DNA from: Ulva prolifera
Lineage: Eukaryota; Chlorophyta; Ulvophyceae; Ulvales; Ulvaceae
Direction: 5' to 3'
Assembly: GCA_023078555.1 (NCBI GenBank)
Contig: CM041203.1
Coordinates: 515,481-579,480 of the forward strand
Length of the DNA stretch: 64,000 nucleotides
Shown here: piece after piece, positions 11,494-23,900 of the stretch
Layout of the letters: every line of letters starts with the position of its first letter
Numbering within the stretch: the first letter of the stretch is position 1
Program-made: the position numbers and the translations under genes
Notes under the pieces: model-generated
What the model was told of the DNA's origin: nothing
Seen by the model: only the letters and a program-made list of their open reading frames with translations
Database searches by the model: none

Positions 11494-14015
11494 ATGGTGG
11501 TAATGTTGGGAATTAACCCTACAGCTGTGACGTCCGTGGCCAGGATGGGCAAGAGAGCGCAAGCATATGGCTCAAACAGCGGTATTATAATGCCCGGCCA
11601 GCCCGATCGCAATCAGAATAAACCAGGACGTATTATACTGCCAGGGCAGGGTAACTTGCCACCAAAAATGCCTCCAGGTCAGGGCAATTTTCCTGAACTT
11701 TCGCAAGACGTCGCTGGTCGACAGGACGTGCCCGCACCGCCGCGGAATTTTCGGCCTCCTTCTGGTCCGCATCCGCAGTGCAATGATGCTTGATATCAAT
11801 GCGAAGCTCAATTTTACCTCTTGCCAAGCTGACATATCTCCGACGGTGACGCTTCACCTCACGGGAATAGTGTGGATTTTGAATGGGCGCAGGCTTCATG
11901 GATGAGCAAGGACCAGAGCAGGACATCTATTCTGGTAAAACCCCAGAGGAAGTTCTCATGATAATGTCCACAAGGAGTGACTACTGGTTCAATCTCGCTA
12001 AAGGGTTGCCCAAGCTATACGCAGCCGGTTTTGATCGCAACACCCTTGAGGAAAAAATCAACGTTGATGCAGCTCGCCAAAATGTGTGGACCGTGTCCGC
12101 GGAGGTCTTCAGGTCGCTCCAGGTGTGTCTGCAATTCATTCAGACTGTGATTTGCTGTTTTTCCTCAATCATATTGTACAGTTGTTGATCGGAGTGAGAA
12201 ACTGCCGCATGCACTCATGCGGTTGATGCTGCCGGAAGTACTGGTGTACGCATGCAGATGAGCTATTGAACCATTCGTGTGCCAGCAGGGTGACCTCTCC
12301 GATGAGCAGCGCCAGTTCTTCCACAATGAAGACCACAGCCCAGACTGCCTGATGGAGTTGCGGTTCCTGGATCGTGGCCGCCGCATAGAGGGCGCAAGGT
12401 ATATCGCTGACAATCAGCTGTCGCCCGACGACAGCCTCGTGCTGGCTCGTGCCATCAAAGAGCATGCACGCCGCACAGAGGCGGCGGACGGCTTCAGCAG
12501 TGCAGCCGGGGACTGCCTGGCATTCAAGTACTACCGGGACGCGGAGGAGACGCGTGATGTGGAAGAGCGCCTCCGCCACATCAGTGTGACTTTCCTCTTG
12601 CAATGATAATTTTCTTAGGGTGCGGGCTTTGCAGATGTAATGCTGCAATCTGCCGTAGCGGTTGTCTTTGATGATTCTGTTACTGTAGTGAGCTGCTCTT
12701 GTTAGGCTTCAGACGCGTATGAATGAGATCACAGGAGATGTATACTGGTGCATGTGCATACGAGATGCAGTGTGAGCCTGTGGCACTGCCTGCAAGCAAG
12801 CTGTTGATGTCGCTCATGTCACCGACTTGGACTGTTTGTCTGCAGTCGCCTTTAGAAATAAGAATTGACAGCATTATACTACACTGCCTGTTCTCTTGTT
12901 ACAGCAGATAGTTTCGCGTGATTCGACGGTCCAATCATGCTTGTTACGATTGAGTGCTGTTGGTGTGCGGTCCCTGCACTTGAGGGCTTTGTTGCTCGGC
13001 TTCAGCTGTGCTGCAGATCGCAGACCTTTGCTGGACTTGTACAGTGCTTGAAGTTCGAAGTGGAGCGTTTGCTTTGCCTTCATGGCCTTTCTCGAAATGC
13101 AATTATCACAGGCCGCCTACAGACCTCTGCATCTGGCACCGCTGCAATCCGTTGTCCTGATAACATGTGTCTCAATGGCCTGTTGTACCATGTATAATGC
13201 TGTCATGAGCGGCGGCTCTGCATGGGCAGGGGCACATTTTGAAGCATGCTGTCCGATAGCATAGATTTCTTCGACCCACGAGGATGTGAGGCAGATGCCC
13301 AACCATCACGATGATCACTGCATGCAGGCAAGGGATTAAAGATCGCAGTGACAGATGGTGCCAAGCAACGGCTATTGGCGTTGCAGCAAGAGCAAGTTGC
13401 AGCCCTTGAGGTTTCTGAAGAGTCGGCTGCAAGTATTGAGATTGCACGCATCTCCAAGGATGAAATGGGTGTGCGGCCGCTGCCAGTCATCGGGGAGTAT
13501 GGCAAAGTCACACCGCTGGTATCGCGCCTCATGCAAATTCTGTAGTGTGTGCTCAGCCTGTACTATGTGCTGTGGCATTACATCTGTTCATGTTGAATTG
13601 CTTGTCCACATCGTGGTGACAGCACAGGAGCTGGACAGCGTCCCTGTCTTGGGTGCTAACGGCATATTTCAAACAATGAAGATGCCAGCACAAGGGGGAG
13701 ACGCAATCATACTGCCACGGTGGAATATATTGGCGCTGGCGTCCAAACCAGCAGTGCTCTCCGTTCCAGATGTAGCAGCGGTGCCGGAAATTGCACGGTC
13801 TTTCCCAAAACCACCCACGGGCAAGGTACACCCACAACTGTCTCACTGCATTCTGCTGAATGTATAGCTGCATGTCCACTCAGCATTTGTGCAAGTGCCA
13901 AACATTGAGCGCAATATACGCTTCTCAGGATCAGATGTCTGACGAGCAACCACAGATGAAGCTGCGAGCATACCTCATACTTCACACAGATCTCTCCTTG
14001 ATGTATGGTCTATAA
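11494..14015 (+). CDS. RAF1: RuBisCO accumulation factor 1 (RAF1), plastid chaperone
   Basis: RAF1 is a dimeric chaperone that assembles RuBisCO large subunits in the plastid stroma. Six exons join in frame: 11494-11650, 11893-12122, 12289-12585, 13342-13518, 13628-13825 and 13929-14015, giving 381 codons plus stop. That matches cyanobacterial RAF1 (~360 aa) plus a transit peptide. The N-terminal ~50 residues are basic, Gly/Pro/Asn-rich and lack homology, as expected for a transit peptide. The alpha-domain follows: DYWFNLAKGLPKLYAAGFDRNTLEE, then LMELRFLDRGRR and AAGDCLAFKYYRDAEETRD. The C-terminal beta-domain has GVRPLPVIGEYGKVTPL and GDAIILPRWNILALASKP. A TGTAA signal lies at 14027-14031. 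An alternative donor at 11678 would lengthen exon 1 by nine codons in the same phase. The upstream limit of exon 1 is chosen by first ATG. Confidence 0.9.
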
Positions 14016-14342
14016 AGTGTTGATGTTGTAACTCCAACATGTTTGCATTGCTGTAGAGCAGCAAGGCTTCAAAGCTGGCTTCAAGTGGCATAGGAATGCT
14101 GGTAGTGGACACAGCGGAATGCAAGCCTGACCCAGACAGATATTTCTTAGCAGATGAAGAGGGCAAACTGAAGCTTTTGCCAGGGTCACAAGTGCAACAG
14201 CCGCTTGCACGAGTGCTGTTCATATGCATGCCGCCACGTCAAACGGCACTCGTAGCAGATGCATTCGATGTGTGACTGGGTTGTTTAATCGCAGTACTGA
14301 GCTGCACATGAATTAGCCCCATCTGTGAAGAAGCGATTTTTG
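14016..14342. other. Convergent intergenic region RAF1/TIM44
   Basis: About 327 bases between the stops of two convergent genes. It holds the RAF1 poly(A) signal TGTAA at 14027-14031 and presumably both 3' UTRs. No gene seen. Confidence 0.5.
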
Positions 14343-17079
14343 TTACAACAACTGGTGCATTCCCCGCAACAACATCTCTACAAGTTTCCATCGCGGTGGA
14401 ATATACTGGCCTTCTTCAGTCACCATACCATGACCATCCATCTGCACAGCCCAGTAGTAATATACCCGGTTGACTTCATCTGGGCTGCCAGATGTGACAC
14501 TGCCATACGTGTCTCGGACACAATTGATCTGTTGGCAACTGAAGTGGAGGATGATGACAGGGTCGCTCTCTAGCATCTGCATATCTACGATGTCTACATC
14601 TGAGTACTCCAGAATCGTCGGATCTGCAATCTGCCCCTGGGCGACCGTCACCTTGTGGATCCCAGCTAAGCGCTCTAGCATGGGATCTGAGCAGTAATAC
14701 TTCAGCACTTCAGTGTCTCCGGTCAAATATGCCTGCAAGCATGTCCCAGTCACTTTTGTCAGTGGCCATGTCTGTACCTTGATGAGTTCATGCACATGCA
14801 GAGAGGTTTGGCACAGCCTGCGCAGTCATCTACACTGCGGTGCGTGGGACACTTTTTACATACGGCAACAAATGCCGCTCTGCTCAGTCGCACTGCATTA
14901 CGAGTCATGTATACACGGTGTCAAGGCCTACAATAGCACCACAATGATCTTGCCCGGGAGACAAGCTGCACACCCCGCCGCGAATTGATTCGACAAAGAA
15001 CCTCAGTTTGGTGCACAAGCATAGCCCAAATGTGGTGAGACAAAAATGAGGGGCAACAGGTCACATGGCCAAACAACCACTCAGCACACAATCTAGACCA
15101 CAAAGTGAACATGAGAAAGCTGTGAGGCAGCTATATATAGTTCGGGAAGAATCAAAGACTTTCACCAAGCATGGAAAACTCTCACTGGGTAGGTCACGGC
15201 CCAAGCCGTCACCATCCTAGATCAACACTAACCACATCTATCGTGCAAAATTTCACTGACATACTGTAGGGACAAAAAACCTGTTTTCACTGTTTCCAAC
15301 ATTTCGGGCGACCTGGCTTGGCCCTAGCTCTGCCAGGGCATCTTACGCTGAGATTGCTGCTGAGACTGTCATTCATTAGGAACATATGTGGTACCTTTGC
15401 TATGTGGGACACACCTTGATGATGATCGGCACATCTGACTTGATTGCTCGTAGAAATGTTGGCATATCAAAGTCTGGGTGGCGCATCCGAATCTCACGGT
15501 ATGCGCGGGCACCCTCGCTCTCTGTCATCATCCGCTCGCGCATTTCGCTCACACTGTTCGCTAAATCAGAGTCACCCTGTTCTAGCTTCTCACGAACAGT
15601 GTGGTACCCCTCAGCCACAGAACGCATTGCATCAGACTCACGCATCTGAGAGATGCGCTTTGCAAGTGCACTGTTACCCAGCCGTGCTGTCAACCTGTCC
15701 ATCCACGATTCTGGAACCTCCTGCATGGAACATAAGTCCGCCTCCTATTTTCAAGATCTTCGGTCCCCAATACTCAGCAGGCAAAACCACGCATGTAGTT
15801 GCTCACCTGGATCACAAGATCGGTGGGCCCTTCCCCTACATGGATCTCCCGTGCATTGATGTCCGTTCGCTGCTTCATCACACTCTGCATATTCCAGTCA
15901 GGCAGGACTGCTCGTGCTACTTCGCTCCGCAGACGTCTGACAAAGTCAGTTTGTGCTTGTGCCGGGCCTCCTGCAGGGCCGTCGCCACCACTACTGGAAC
16001 TCGAACCTGTGTCATTCGAGCCCGCCGCGTCACTGAATCCAGACTTCCTCCCAAAAGACTTGACCCACCTCTGTGCCACTTCTGCGGCACTGCCAGCTGT
16101 ACCCCCCTCTGCTGACCCTGTGCACAACAAATTGTAAATTGCATCAATTTGGTGATGCAAGAAGGAAGGAACATGTAAAAGCGAAGCAGAGAAATCTTGA
16201 CAAAGTCATCATGTTCCTGTGCCGACCAAGGATTCACTACATCCGAATGATATCTTACTTGCACAACCTCAATGATGTTCCGGCAAGATGGCCTCACCAG
16301 AACCTTTACTGGCAATACGTTGCCACATTGTCGCGGCCACATCTGCGGATACACTTCTAGCTTCTCGTAGCAAGTCGGCAAAGTTGCGTCGTGGCATTTC
16401 GGCTTGGGCACTGCTTGTTGGTCCAGCCTGGTCATCCTTCGCAGCGTCCGCAGCTCCACAATCACGTTTTCGACTGCTGTCCGAATCAATAATTCTTTCA
16501 TCATTTACAAATTGCGATGCGGCCTTGCTGCTCTCCTGTAGCACGAAGGTCGCTTCAGCGTCAAACACCACTACCGCTACATTGCGCACCAGCGGCGTTT
16601 CGTCTGCAGTACGGTGCTAATACGTACCTCTGAAGCTTTCGTAGCTCCCGATGCGCTACTCTGAACGAATCTTGCGCTGCACAGCGGTGCCCACCTAAAA
16701 TTGCGCATATGTGTTGCGCGTGCAGTGTACGTTTTACAAAGACATATGTCAAGTACGCGCAAGGTACGGCAGCGATATCGACAACAGAGCACAACAAAGG
16801 TGCGAAGAGGTTCACCGTGGATGTTTGTGTGAAATTCTTGAATCGCGGCTAGCTGGATACGAATTGCTGATCACTCGCGACAGCCTGCGGCATAATACCT
16901 GGCACGCATACCCTCGAAGGGGCCTCGCAATGGCCATAAATAAGATTTCAGAAAGGTAAAGGAATGTTGCAAGCTGTGTAACGGCTTGATACCTCACGCT
17001 GGCCTCGGAAGTATCGACCCCTTGCAACAAGACGACATGTACCAAAGATGTACGTGAGCAACCTCGACGGCAATGTCAT
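14343..17079 (-). CDS. TIM44: Mitochondrial import inner-membrane translocase subunit TIM44
   Basis: TIM44 anchors mtHsp70 to the TIM23 channel on the matrix side. The 3' exon (from about 14740 down to the stop at 14343) carries the Tim44/MBA1 fold: AYLTGDTEVLKYYCSD, then DVDIVDMQMLESDPVIILHF and a C-terminal EGQYIPPRWKLVEMLLRG. Exon 15720-15415 has VPESWMDRLTARLGNSAL and MRERMMTESEGARAYREIRM, typical of the N-terminal part, and splices directly into it. Exons 16117-15807 and 16603-16298 supply a Ser/Gly-rich linker and a charged helix region. A candidate first exon starts at 17079 with a mitochondrial-type presequence (MTLPSRLLTYIFGTCRLVAR). A small exon around 16675-16630 fits between, but its reading phase does not match the next exon, so either my model is wrong there or there is an indel. 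The TIM44 assignment itself is firm. Confidence 0.88.
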
Positions 17080-17481
17080 CTGGACTAAAGGTTTGAGACA
17101 GCTTTCTTTGCGAGACGGCGCATATACCGCGGCATCGCGACGCAGATGGCTCGGTCGCTTCGCATGCATGTTTCCCGAGACAAAGTCGAGCTATCGTTGC
17201 GCGATGGCACCGTCGCGCAATGATTCATATGCAATTGTGCACACTATGAATTTAGATCCAGCAGTGTGCTGAGAATGATCGGCGCAACAGGCAAAGTGCC
17301 GTGGAATCGATCGTCTCTATGTTCCAAGCGGGGTTGTTGCGAGGAATGGCCTGTACGACTGATCTGGAGGACCACAGCCTGCAGTGTCGTGCATGAATCG
17401 AAGCAGTCCGTGATCCATCCACATCGTCGACCTGATTGTCGCTTTGCACGCCAACAGATTCGCTGGCGAGTGTGCGTAGCT
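17080..17481. promoter_or_regulatory. Divergent promoter region, TIM44 / HDDC2-like
   Basis: About 400 bases separate the proposed starts of TIM44 (-) and the HD-domain gene (+). Both promoters must lie here if those starts are right. No specific element is recognised. Confidence 0.45.
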
Positions 17482-18299
17482 ATGTCACAGTCAACAGAAC
17501 AGAGGGCACCAGAAGTAACAAGCATTATAGACTTCATGCATCTTGTTGAAAGCTTGAAGGTGGCGATTTTCGCTCTCTGTTCTAGTTGATTTTGAATGTC
17601 AAGTGCGTCAGTTCAGATGCATAGCCCACAGCTGTATCAGTGCAGAAACAACCTCGCAAGGGATGGGTATTGCGGGGTGTAAAACATCCGGAGAGTATTG
17701 CCGACCATATGTACCGCATGGCTGTGTTGGCATTGACCATGGCAGGGTCACATGACATCGACCAACCTCGTTTGGTAAAGATGGCAATAGTTCATGACAT
17801 TGCTGAAGCAATCGTTGGCGACATCACGCCAGTTTGTGGTATCAGCGAAGATGAAAAGCACAGGCAGGAGCTGTCTGCAATCATGAAGATACAAGAAGTT
17901 TTGGGACCAAATACGGGAGTGGCTGCTGAAGTGGTCGAATTGTGGCATGCTCCCTCTCATCAACGTCAGGGGCATCACGTGCACTGTACACAGCATCAAC
18001 CTTTCCTTGTTTTTCAGGAAGGAGTATGAAGCAGGCACTACAGCAGAGGCTAAATTGTGCAAAGACTTTGACAAAGTGGAAATGATAATGCAAGCATATG
18101 AGTATGAACATGATCAGCAACTCAATCTGCAAGAATTTTTTGACTCGACTGCAGGAAAGTGGAGGACATCTCTGGGGTGCTGTCCCCTAACTATTTTTCG
18201 CATCAACCTACAATCTAGGACCTGCCAAGGTGTGGGGTGTTCTGCAGTCAGGATCTTGCAGAAGAGATTGTTCGCCGGAGAACTGAAGCAAAGAAGTAG
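17482..18299 (+). CDS. HD-domain 5'-deoxynucleotidase, HDDC2/YfbR-like
   Basis: Metal-dependent phosphohydrolase of the HD superfamily, of the group that removes phosphate from deoxynucleoside 5'-monophosphates. Four exons join in frame: 17482-17559, 17646-17944, 18018-18176 and 18248-18299, giving 195 codons plus stop, close to human HDDC2 (204). Metal-ligand positions are intact: His47 (SIADHMYRM), His76-Asp77 ([16 protein letters not shown]) and the Asp of [12 protein letters not shown]. The C-terminal [10 protein letters not shown] and final EEIVRRR helix are also family hallmarks. Intron 2 (17945-18017) uses a GC donor; with it the conserved ELW-KEYEAG junction is perfect, whereas the nearby GT donor loses the tryptophan. 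Start chosen at the first ATG preceding the conserved [12 protein letters not shown]. Confidence 0.93.
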
Positions 18300-18881
18300 C
18301 TTTTCAAACGTCCGCCCGCAAAGTCCTCCGGGCAATGGCCTACACTTGCAAGATCCTAGTCCAATCCCAGATGTTGTTGCTGGCTGGGTACACATCGTTT
18401 GTTTCAAACTCAGCATGCTTTCAGTCGCTGGGTCCGGTGGCTTGATACCATCCGTTTACCACAACCTGTCTCGTGCGCCTTGAATAACCATATGTGCACT
18501 TTTGTTTTCAAATCCACATGAACATATCATGGCTTTCCAGAATTATTGGAAATACCATTCGAGGTCGCTTTGGGTTCACCCAGGGTAACTGACTAAACAA
18601 CTGCCAGTGCCCTGGTCCAATTGCTGTGCAGCATGAGAGCAGACGCCATTGTAGACTCTCACACACGAGGTTCACCATAGATGCGAGCCGATGCACAAAC
18701 GGAACTTAGATCCATGCATCACGTCTGGTCTTGGTATCCTTCTGGAAGGTGGCAATGGTGCTCCGCAGTGGGTGACATATTGGAGCTGGCTTGCATCCGC
18801 TGCCTTCCCATACAGATGGTTCAATTTGATCTCAGTGCCGTATTCAGTAAATTGATTGTTGTCCCTCAGTGGTGACAGCTA
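18300..18881. other. Convergent intergenic region, nothing recognised
   Basis: About 580 bases between the HDDC2-like stop and the C-terminal exon of the TPX2-family gene. No coding exon or repeat recognised. Confidence 0.35.
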
Positions 18882-20917
18882 CTATCCAAGGTTTGACTCG
18901 ATTGGGTGTTGAGTTTGACGTTCATCCAGTTCAGAGCATCCAGACCCATCGTCCAAGTCTTCATCATCTTCAAAGTCCTCACTGTCATCAGCTGCATGAT
19001 GCATGCAGGACTGTGTGTATGTGGTTGTTCCCAGCATGTCCATACTACATCGACTGCTAGTTGCCAACGCAAATGGTTTCGGTTGGGTGGGAGGTTTTGC
19101 CAGCCGACGATCAGGTGCGAAGACAGGCTTGGTCCTCGATGGTGCAGGCCTGGCTTGAAACTGCAGACTCTGTCGCAGCTGCCTGACCTCTTCAGCATCT
19201 TGCACCTGCCCACGCAGGAAACACTTTTCAAATAGTGCTCTTCGGTGTGTACATGTGTGTGAGTGTGCTTGTGCTTACCACATCATCTTGATTGAGCACC
19301 GCCTCCTAGTCCACAACAAATGCGACACGAATGCAGACTCAGATACACACTGAAAATTTTTTCACCTGACAGTGCTTAGCTGCTTTCAGCTCTAGCATCT
19401 TCTTCTCTGCCTCTTTCCGCATCTTCTCAGGTAGCTTGTGATTGATGTATTGTTCATGTCGTCTCTGCGACTGAAGATCGAAAGGTTTAGGTGTTACACA
19501 GCGTGAGCGCTGTGGTGGTGGACAGGTTTTGGGAGTCTGTACGGGTCTGCCGCTCAGGAATTCATTCAAGGCAGCGCTGCAAAAGTCGCATTGAAAACAT
19601 GCCCATTACACGGAATTCTATAAGTGCGTGGAAAGATGTCACTCGTGTGAGACTCAACAGCAAGTGTGGCTCATTAACAGTAGATGTGCTTGTTTACCAT
19701 GGACTGGAAGACCCTTACCATGAGCAAATGCGTACCTGGCGCCAGTGTATAATGGCTGAAAACGGTCGGGCCTTGAATTCGCGTGCATGCGTCTCCTCTG
19801 CTAGCTGTTTCTGCCGCAAGGTTTCAAGCTCTTGAATTTTCAGGTCATGCCTTATGACAGAACACAGATGGAAAGGTTGTGCACGAGTGACCTTTGCAAC
19901 TCTGTGAACATCCTTTGGCTCAGAGGAGCTCCGCAATGGATGTTGTGCTTGCGGCACAGTTCTAGATCTACCGAAATGCACGTTATCCTGCAAACACTAG
20001 CCTTGCATTCAAGGTGCCACAATGAAGGCAGCATGTGATATAGACCAGCAAATCAGGCAGGGTGGACGCCCTCAGAGACAAGTGAGCGGATCTGCTGTGG
20101 GTCGCGCCTGTTGAGGTTGGTGTGCTGCTATTCTTGGGCTCCTGGCCCGCTGATCAACTGCCAAGGCAAATGGCTTGGGTAAAGTCGTAGTTGCCCACGG
20201 CATCGCTGTATCCCGTGCTGGCCGTGTTTTGGATGTTGCAGATAGCATGCAGGGGCTGACAGGCGGGCTCTTTGCCCGTGTGCTGTTGGCCTTCGCAACT
20301 GAGCATTCGTGCCATCGTGATGACTGAGTTATATCCCGACTCAGAGTTGCACCGGCTGCAGCTGCTGACCGTCTAGTCATTTGCATCGTGTCGTGAAGCA
20401 TATGCTCCGCGTATGACAATCCTGACGATGTCAGCGGCATGTCTGGCTTCTCAGCATTCAGTTCACGGCTAATTCTGAGATCTTGGTGTGGAGGAGCATC
20501 CGCTTGATGAAGCCCCCCCGTGGTCTGCATGAGCGAACGGAATTCGACATACAGATATCGCGAAACACAGATGGCGGTTTCTTGAATATTATATTCAAGG
20601 TATCGGTGAATCGCCGGAATTGAACCGCTCAACACTGTGGTGGCCAACCTGTCTCTCGCCAGCATCAGAGTGCTCAATTAATCCTGCATTCTCTGGAGTT
20701 GGCGAAGTCACCATCTCCATTTGTGCCGGTTCCGGATATCTAGACATTGGTCTCGTGCAGCGGCTGTTGCAACGCTTGCACCGTCGTCAAGCATTGCTAC
20801 CCAATGTGGTTCTCTGGAACAGTTCCAAGCAGCGTCTGATTTTTGCAATTCCATGTTATACTTTTTTACGCCTGGACCCAGCTGAGTCGTTCTAGCGGCA
20901 AACCGAGTGATCGACAA
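18882..20917 (-). CDS. TPX2-domain microtubule-associated protein (multi-exon)
   Basis: TPX2/WVD2-type proteins bind and bundle microtubules and assist spindle assembly. Several exons on the minus strand carry the repeated basic TPX2 pattern of P-x-P-F followed by charged helix. From 5' to 3': LPKPFALAVDQRARSP (~20160), TRAQPFHLCSVIRHDLKIQE with ETLRQKQLAEE (~19850-19790), VTPKPFDLQSQRRHEQYI with EKMRKEAEKKMLELKAAK (~19500-19380), and the C-terminal TPX2 signature AEEVRQLRQSLQFQARPAPS followed by KPVFAPDRRL and QPKPFALATSSR (~19200-19070). The protein ends in an acidic tail (DDSEDFEDDEDLDDG). The stop is near 18882. The 5' end is uncertain: a possible first coding exon reaches 20917. Exon boundaries were not all resolved. 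Family call is solid; orthology to a named plant protein is not. Confidence 0.8.
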
Positions 20918-23900
20918 GCGTCATGCATGTGCATGTGCAGCGGCCGCGGTGCTTGTTGCCCGCAGCGCTACCTGCCTTGCTTTGTCCTTGTAACACACAC
21001 AGCTGCCGCGTAGTAGTTGCGTGTTGAAATGTGACTCAGCATCTACACACATCTGGAAGCTAATATGTGTCACGGTCTAGAGAGGCCTAGACAGACCCGG
21101 ACCTGACAGAAGAATCTGGACACACGGATGTGTATGTATACACCGTTTTGCAGGCGAACTCGGGGTGGTTGATTTTTGGACGAGCTGCATATTGGATGTT
21201 TGCTGCCAATTTCCACAACCCAACCTCACTGAGAATGCACTTGGGGGTGTTTCAGGGGCGGGCTGAAAGTTGCAGTCAGCAAATAACCGGAAATGTCATT
21301 CTTGGGAATGTTTCGGAGGTGCACTACATCACACATGGATCACGCCAGCCAAAACGTTACACATGCAACTCCTACAAGAAACTCATAATGCAATTCCTAC
21401 CAGAAAAGCCACTGAGCTAATGGACCTTGGGGGTGGCAAGGTGGCCTGCCCTGCACCCCGTCTGATCAGCTACACTGCAGTTGATCATGAACAGGCCAAA
21501 TTGGCCCGCTTGTGTAGCTGTGCTGTCTAGAGAGCAGTATATCACAGGCATTAGGCCGGGTGTGCGGAACATATATCACAGGCAGGATCGACAAATGAGC
21601 AGACTGGAGGTATTCCGATGGCAGCCTAGGTATTTTCGGCAAAAACACGAAACGCTGAAAACCCACTTGCATTCAAGTCCTCATCTTCTGCGCTTCACAT
21701 TGGTGTTTTTTCGGGCTTCAGGTGAGGTCTATGCACGCAGCCAGATGAATTTAACTCTCATGGAGAACGCCGCTTTACGTCGGCTTACCGCTCGAGTACA
21801 CCGGAGAGTGTGCAAGCGCCCCGGTTCATTGTGACACCGGGTCGAATGGATCGCTGTTGCTGTTGAGTGCTCAATTGCGTTGGTTGTGCTCTAATTGGAG
21901 CCTTGGTTTGTTGTGGCGGTGTATTGCAAGTGTGCCCGCTTACCCGTCCGTACCGCTGAGTTACGTCGACAGAGCTCGATCAGGCCTTTGGCCAGCCTGA
22001 TCGGGCATCTCTTTGACAAAAGCCATCCACATTTGCTTTCGATATAACTTCAGCTGTGACTCTGTCTAGTTTTAGGGCCTATGAGCGGCAGCTTGGACTG
22101 CTCGGGTCTTGTCAACGTACGCGGCGTTACTCTGAAAGTACGTGAGGCCGCTCGTAAAGAGCTGAAAAGGGGACATATGAATCTAGGGATGTGCTCAGAA
22201 TTTTGTGCAGGACAATATCTGACCATGTGGTCGTGACCATGGCGTGAGCCAGATCCAGCCTGAGCACTTTCACACCAAGAATGCTTTTCTGCCCTTTTGC
22301 CACGCCGCACAGAGCCATGAATGCCAATGGTGTGGACACTGGCGTTGTTCAGTAGTTCCTTGTTTTTCTTCAAAGCAAACGGGAATCGAGAACTCAACAC
22401 TCAACTCTTGGAATGCGATTGAGCATGACACTGCCTCACACCAAACCCAGATGCTTCTGTCACAACCCCGAAGCAACCATTCAAAGCACTGAGACACTTC
22501 CATATAGATGATGTTGGCATCCGTGCCGCTCCTCCGAGCGCGACCGGTTGATGAGCAGGGTGCCCTTGGAGCTGCAGTCCTATGAGGCCCCGGCAGAAAT
22601 TTTGGTCGCTGGTTATTGCACACCCTCGTAGCCACAGCATGAGCGGCTGATCAAGCGCTCAGTAGACATTTCAACACAACTACACACCAAGATGCACAAA
22701 TGAACTTCAAAAGCGCTGCTGAACGTGATAGTTTCATCAAGACACACTGACCCTGTTCGACCGTGCACTGCTGAAACGCTTCGCGATAGCTGTTTTTACC
22801 CAGTCGCGCCCCCACCTCGCCCTGTCCATTACGTAATATTCTGTACCTATTTGCTTTGTGTCGATGTGATAGCCCAAGGCCCCTCGGAATGTAGCGCCAC
22901 AGCATTCTTTTCGCGCTGCGAAAGGTCAGCATGACCTCGAGCTTTGTTTTACGACGATTTGATTGCATCTTCGTCGCACATATGCAAACTGCTGCTTGTT
23001 TCGAATTCTGTGAGGAATGCTGCAAGTGAAGGCTGGATTGGTGAAGCAGCTAGACGCACTCGAGCACAAAGCCACTCGCGGCAACCGTGGAAGCAGCAGA
23101 ATCCTCTGAAGCATTCACTTCAGATGTGTTACCAGTGTTGTTCTGTGCCGCTCTACGCCCTGCTCAAGGACAGTATTTTTTACACATGAGCACAAGGTGA
23201 GGAAGCAGACTGCGACATGTGGATCGTGGAGGCATGCAGCACGGAAACTCCCATACTGAATCGGTGATCCCTGTGCAGCTCAGTGAGCCATTGGAATACA
23301 TTGGACAGAGTCATGGCGACCAGCGTGGAACACAGACAATCGCTACAAGCAACACGACAGGGCGTTTTCCTTGGACTATCGAGTAGCCTGCACATACAGG
23401 TCGGCGCCAGTACATTCAACAATGGTGCATGCCTGAGCAATGGAGTGATCTTACTAGGCACATGATGCAGGCATGAGGTTTGTACTGTACATGATGCAGG
23501 TCTCAGAAGACTTCTACTTGCAATGTGACCACTGATGCACCTATGAATTCGACACAGCAGTCATTGGTGGATGCTTAAACTCAACTGCCATGAGATCATG
23601 ACGGCTTGCACATGGGGATTTATACCCGCATCAAGCTGCAAACTCGAGGACGTCCGTGTACACTGTGTTGGTTGCGACGGGATGAGCACGTCAACACGGT
23701 CAAGCACACCGGCTCCCCGACATCACATCACATTATCGAACTAGGCGTATACCCGATGATGAGAGTAAGAAGCTGCAAATCAGGTGCTTCAACCCGACTG
23801 TATGATGCTGGCGTCATGCACCTCCGGACAGGCCTCTGATTGTTCCCGGCAATTCTTGGCAAGCAATTGCATCTCACAGCAATCATAATTGCAGGCAACA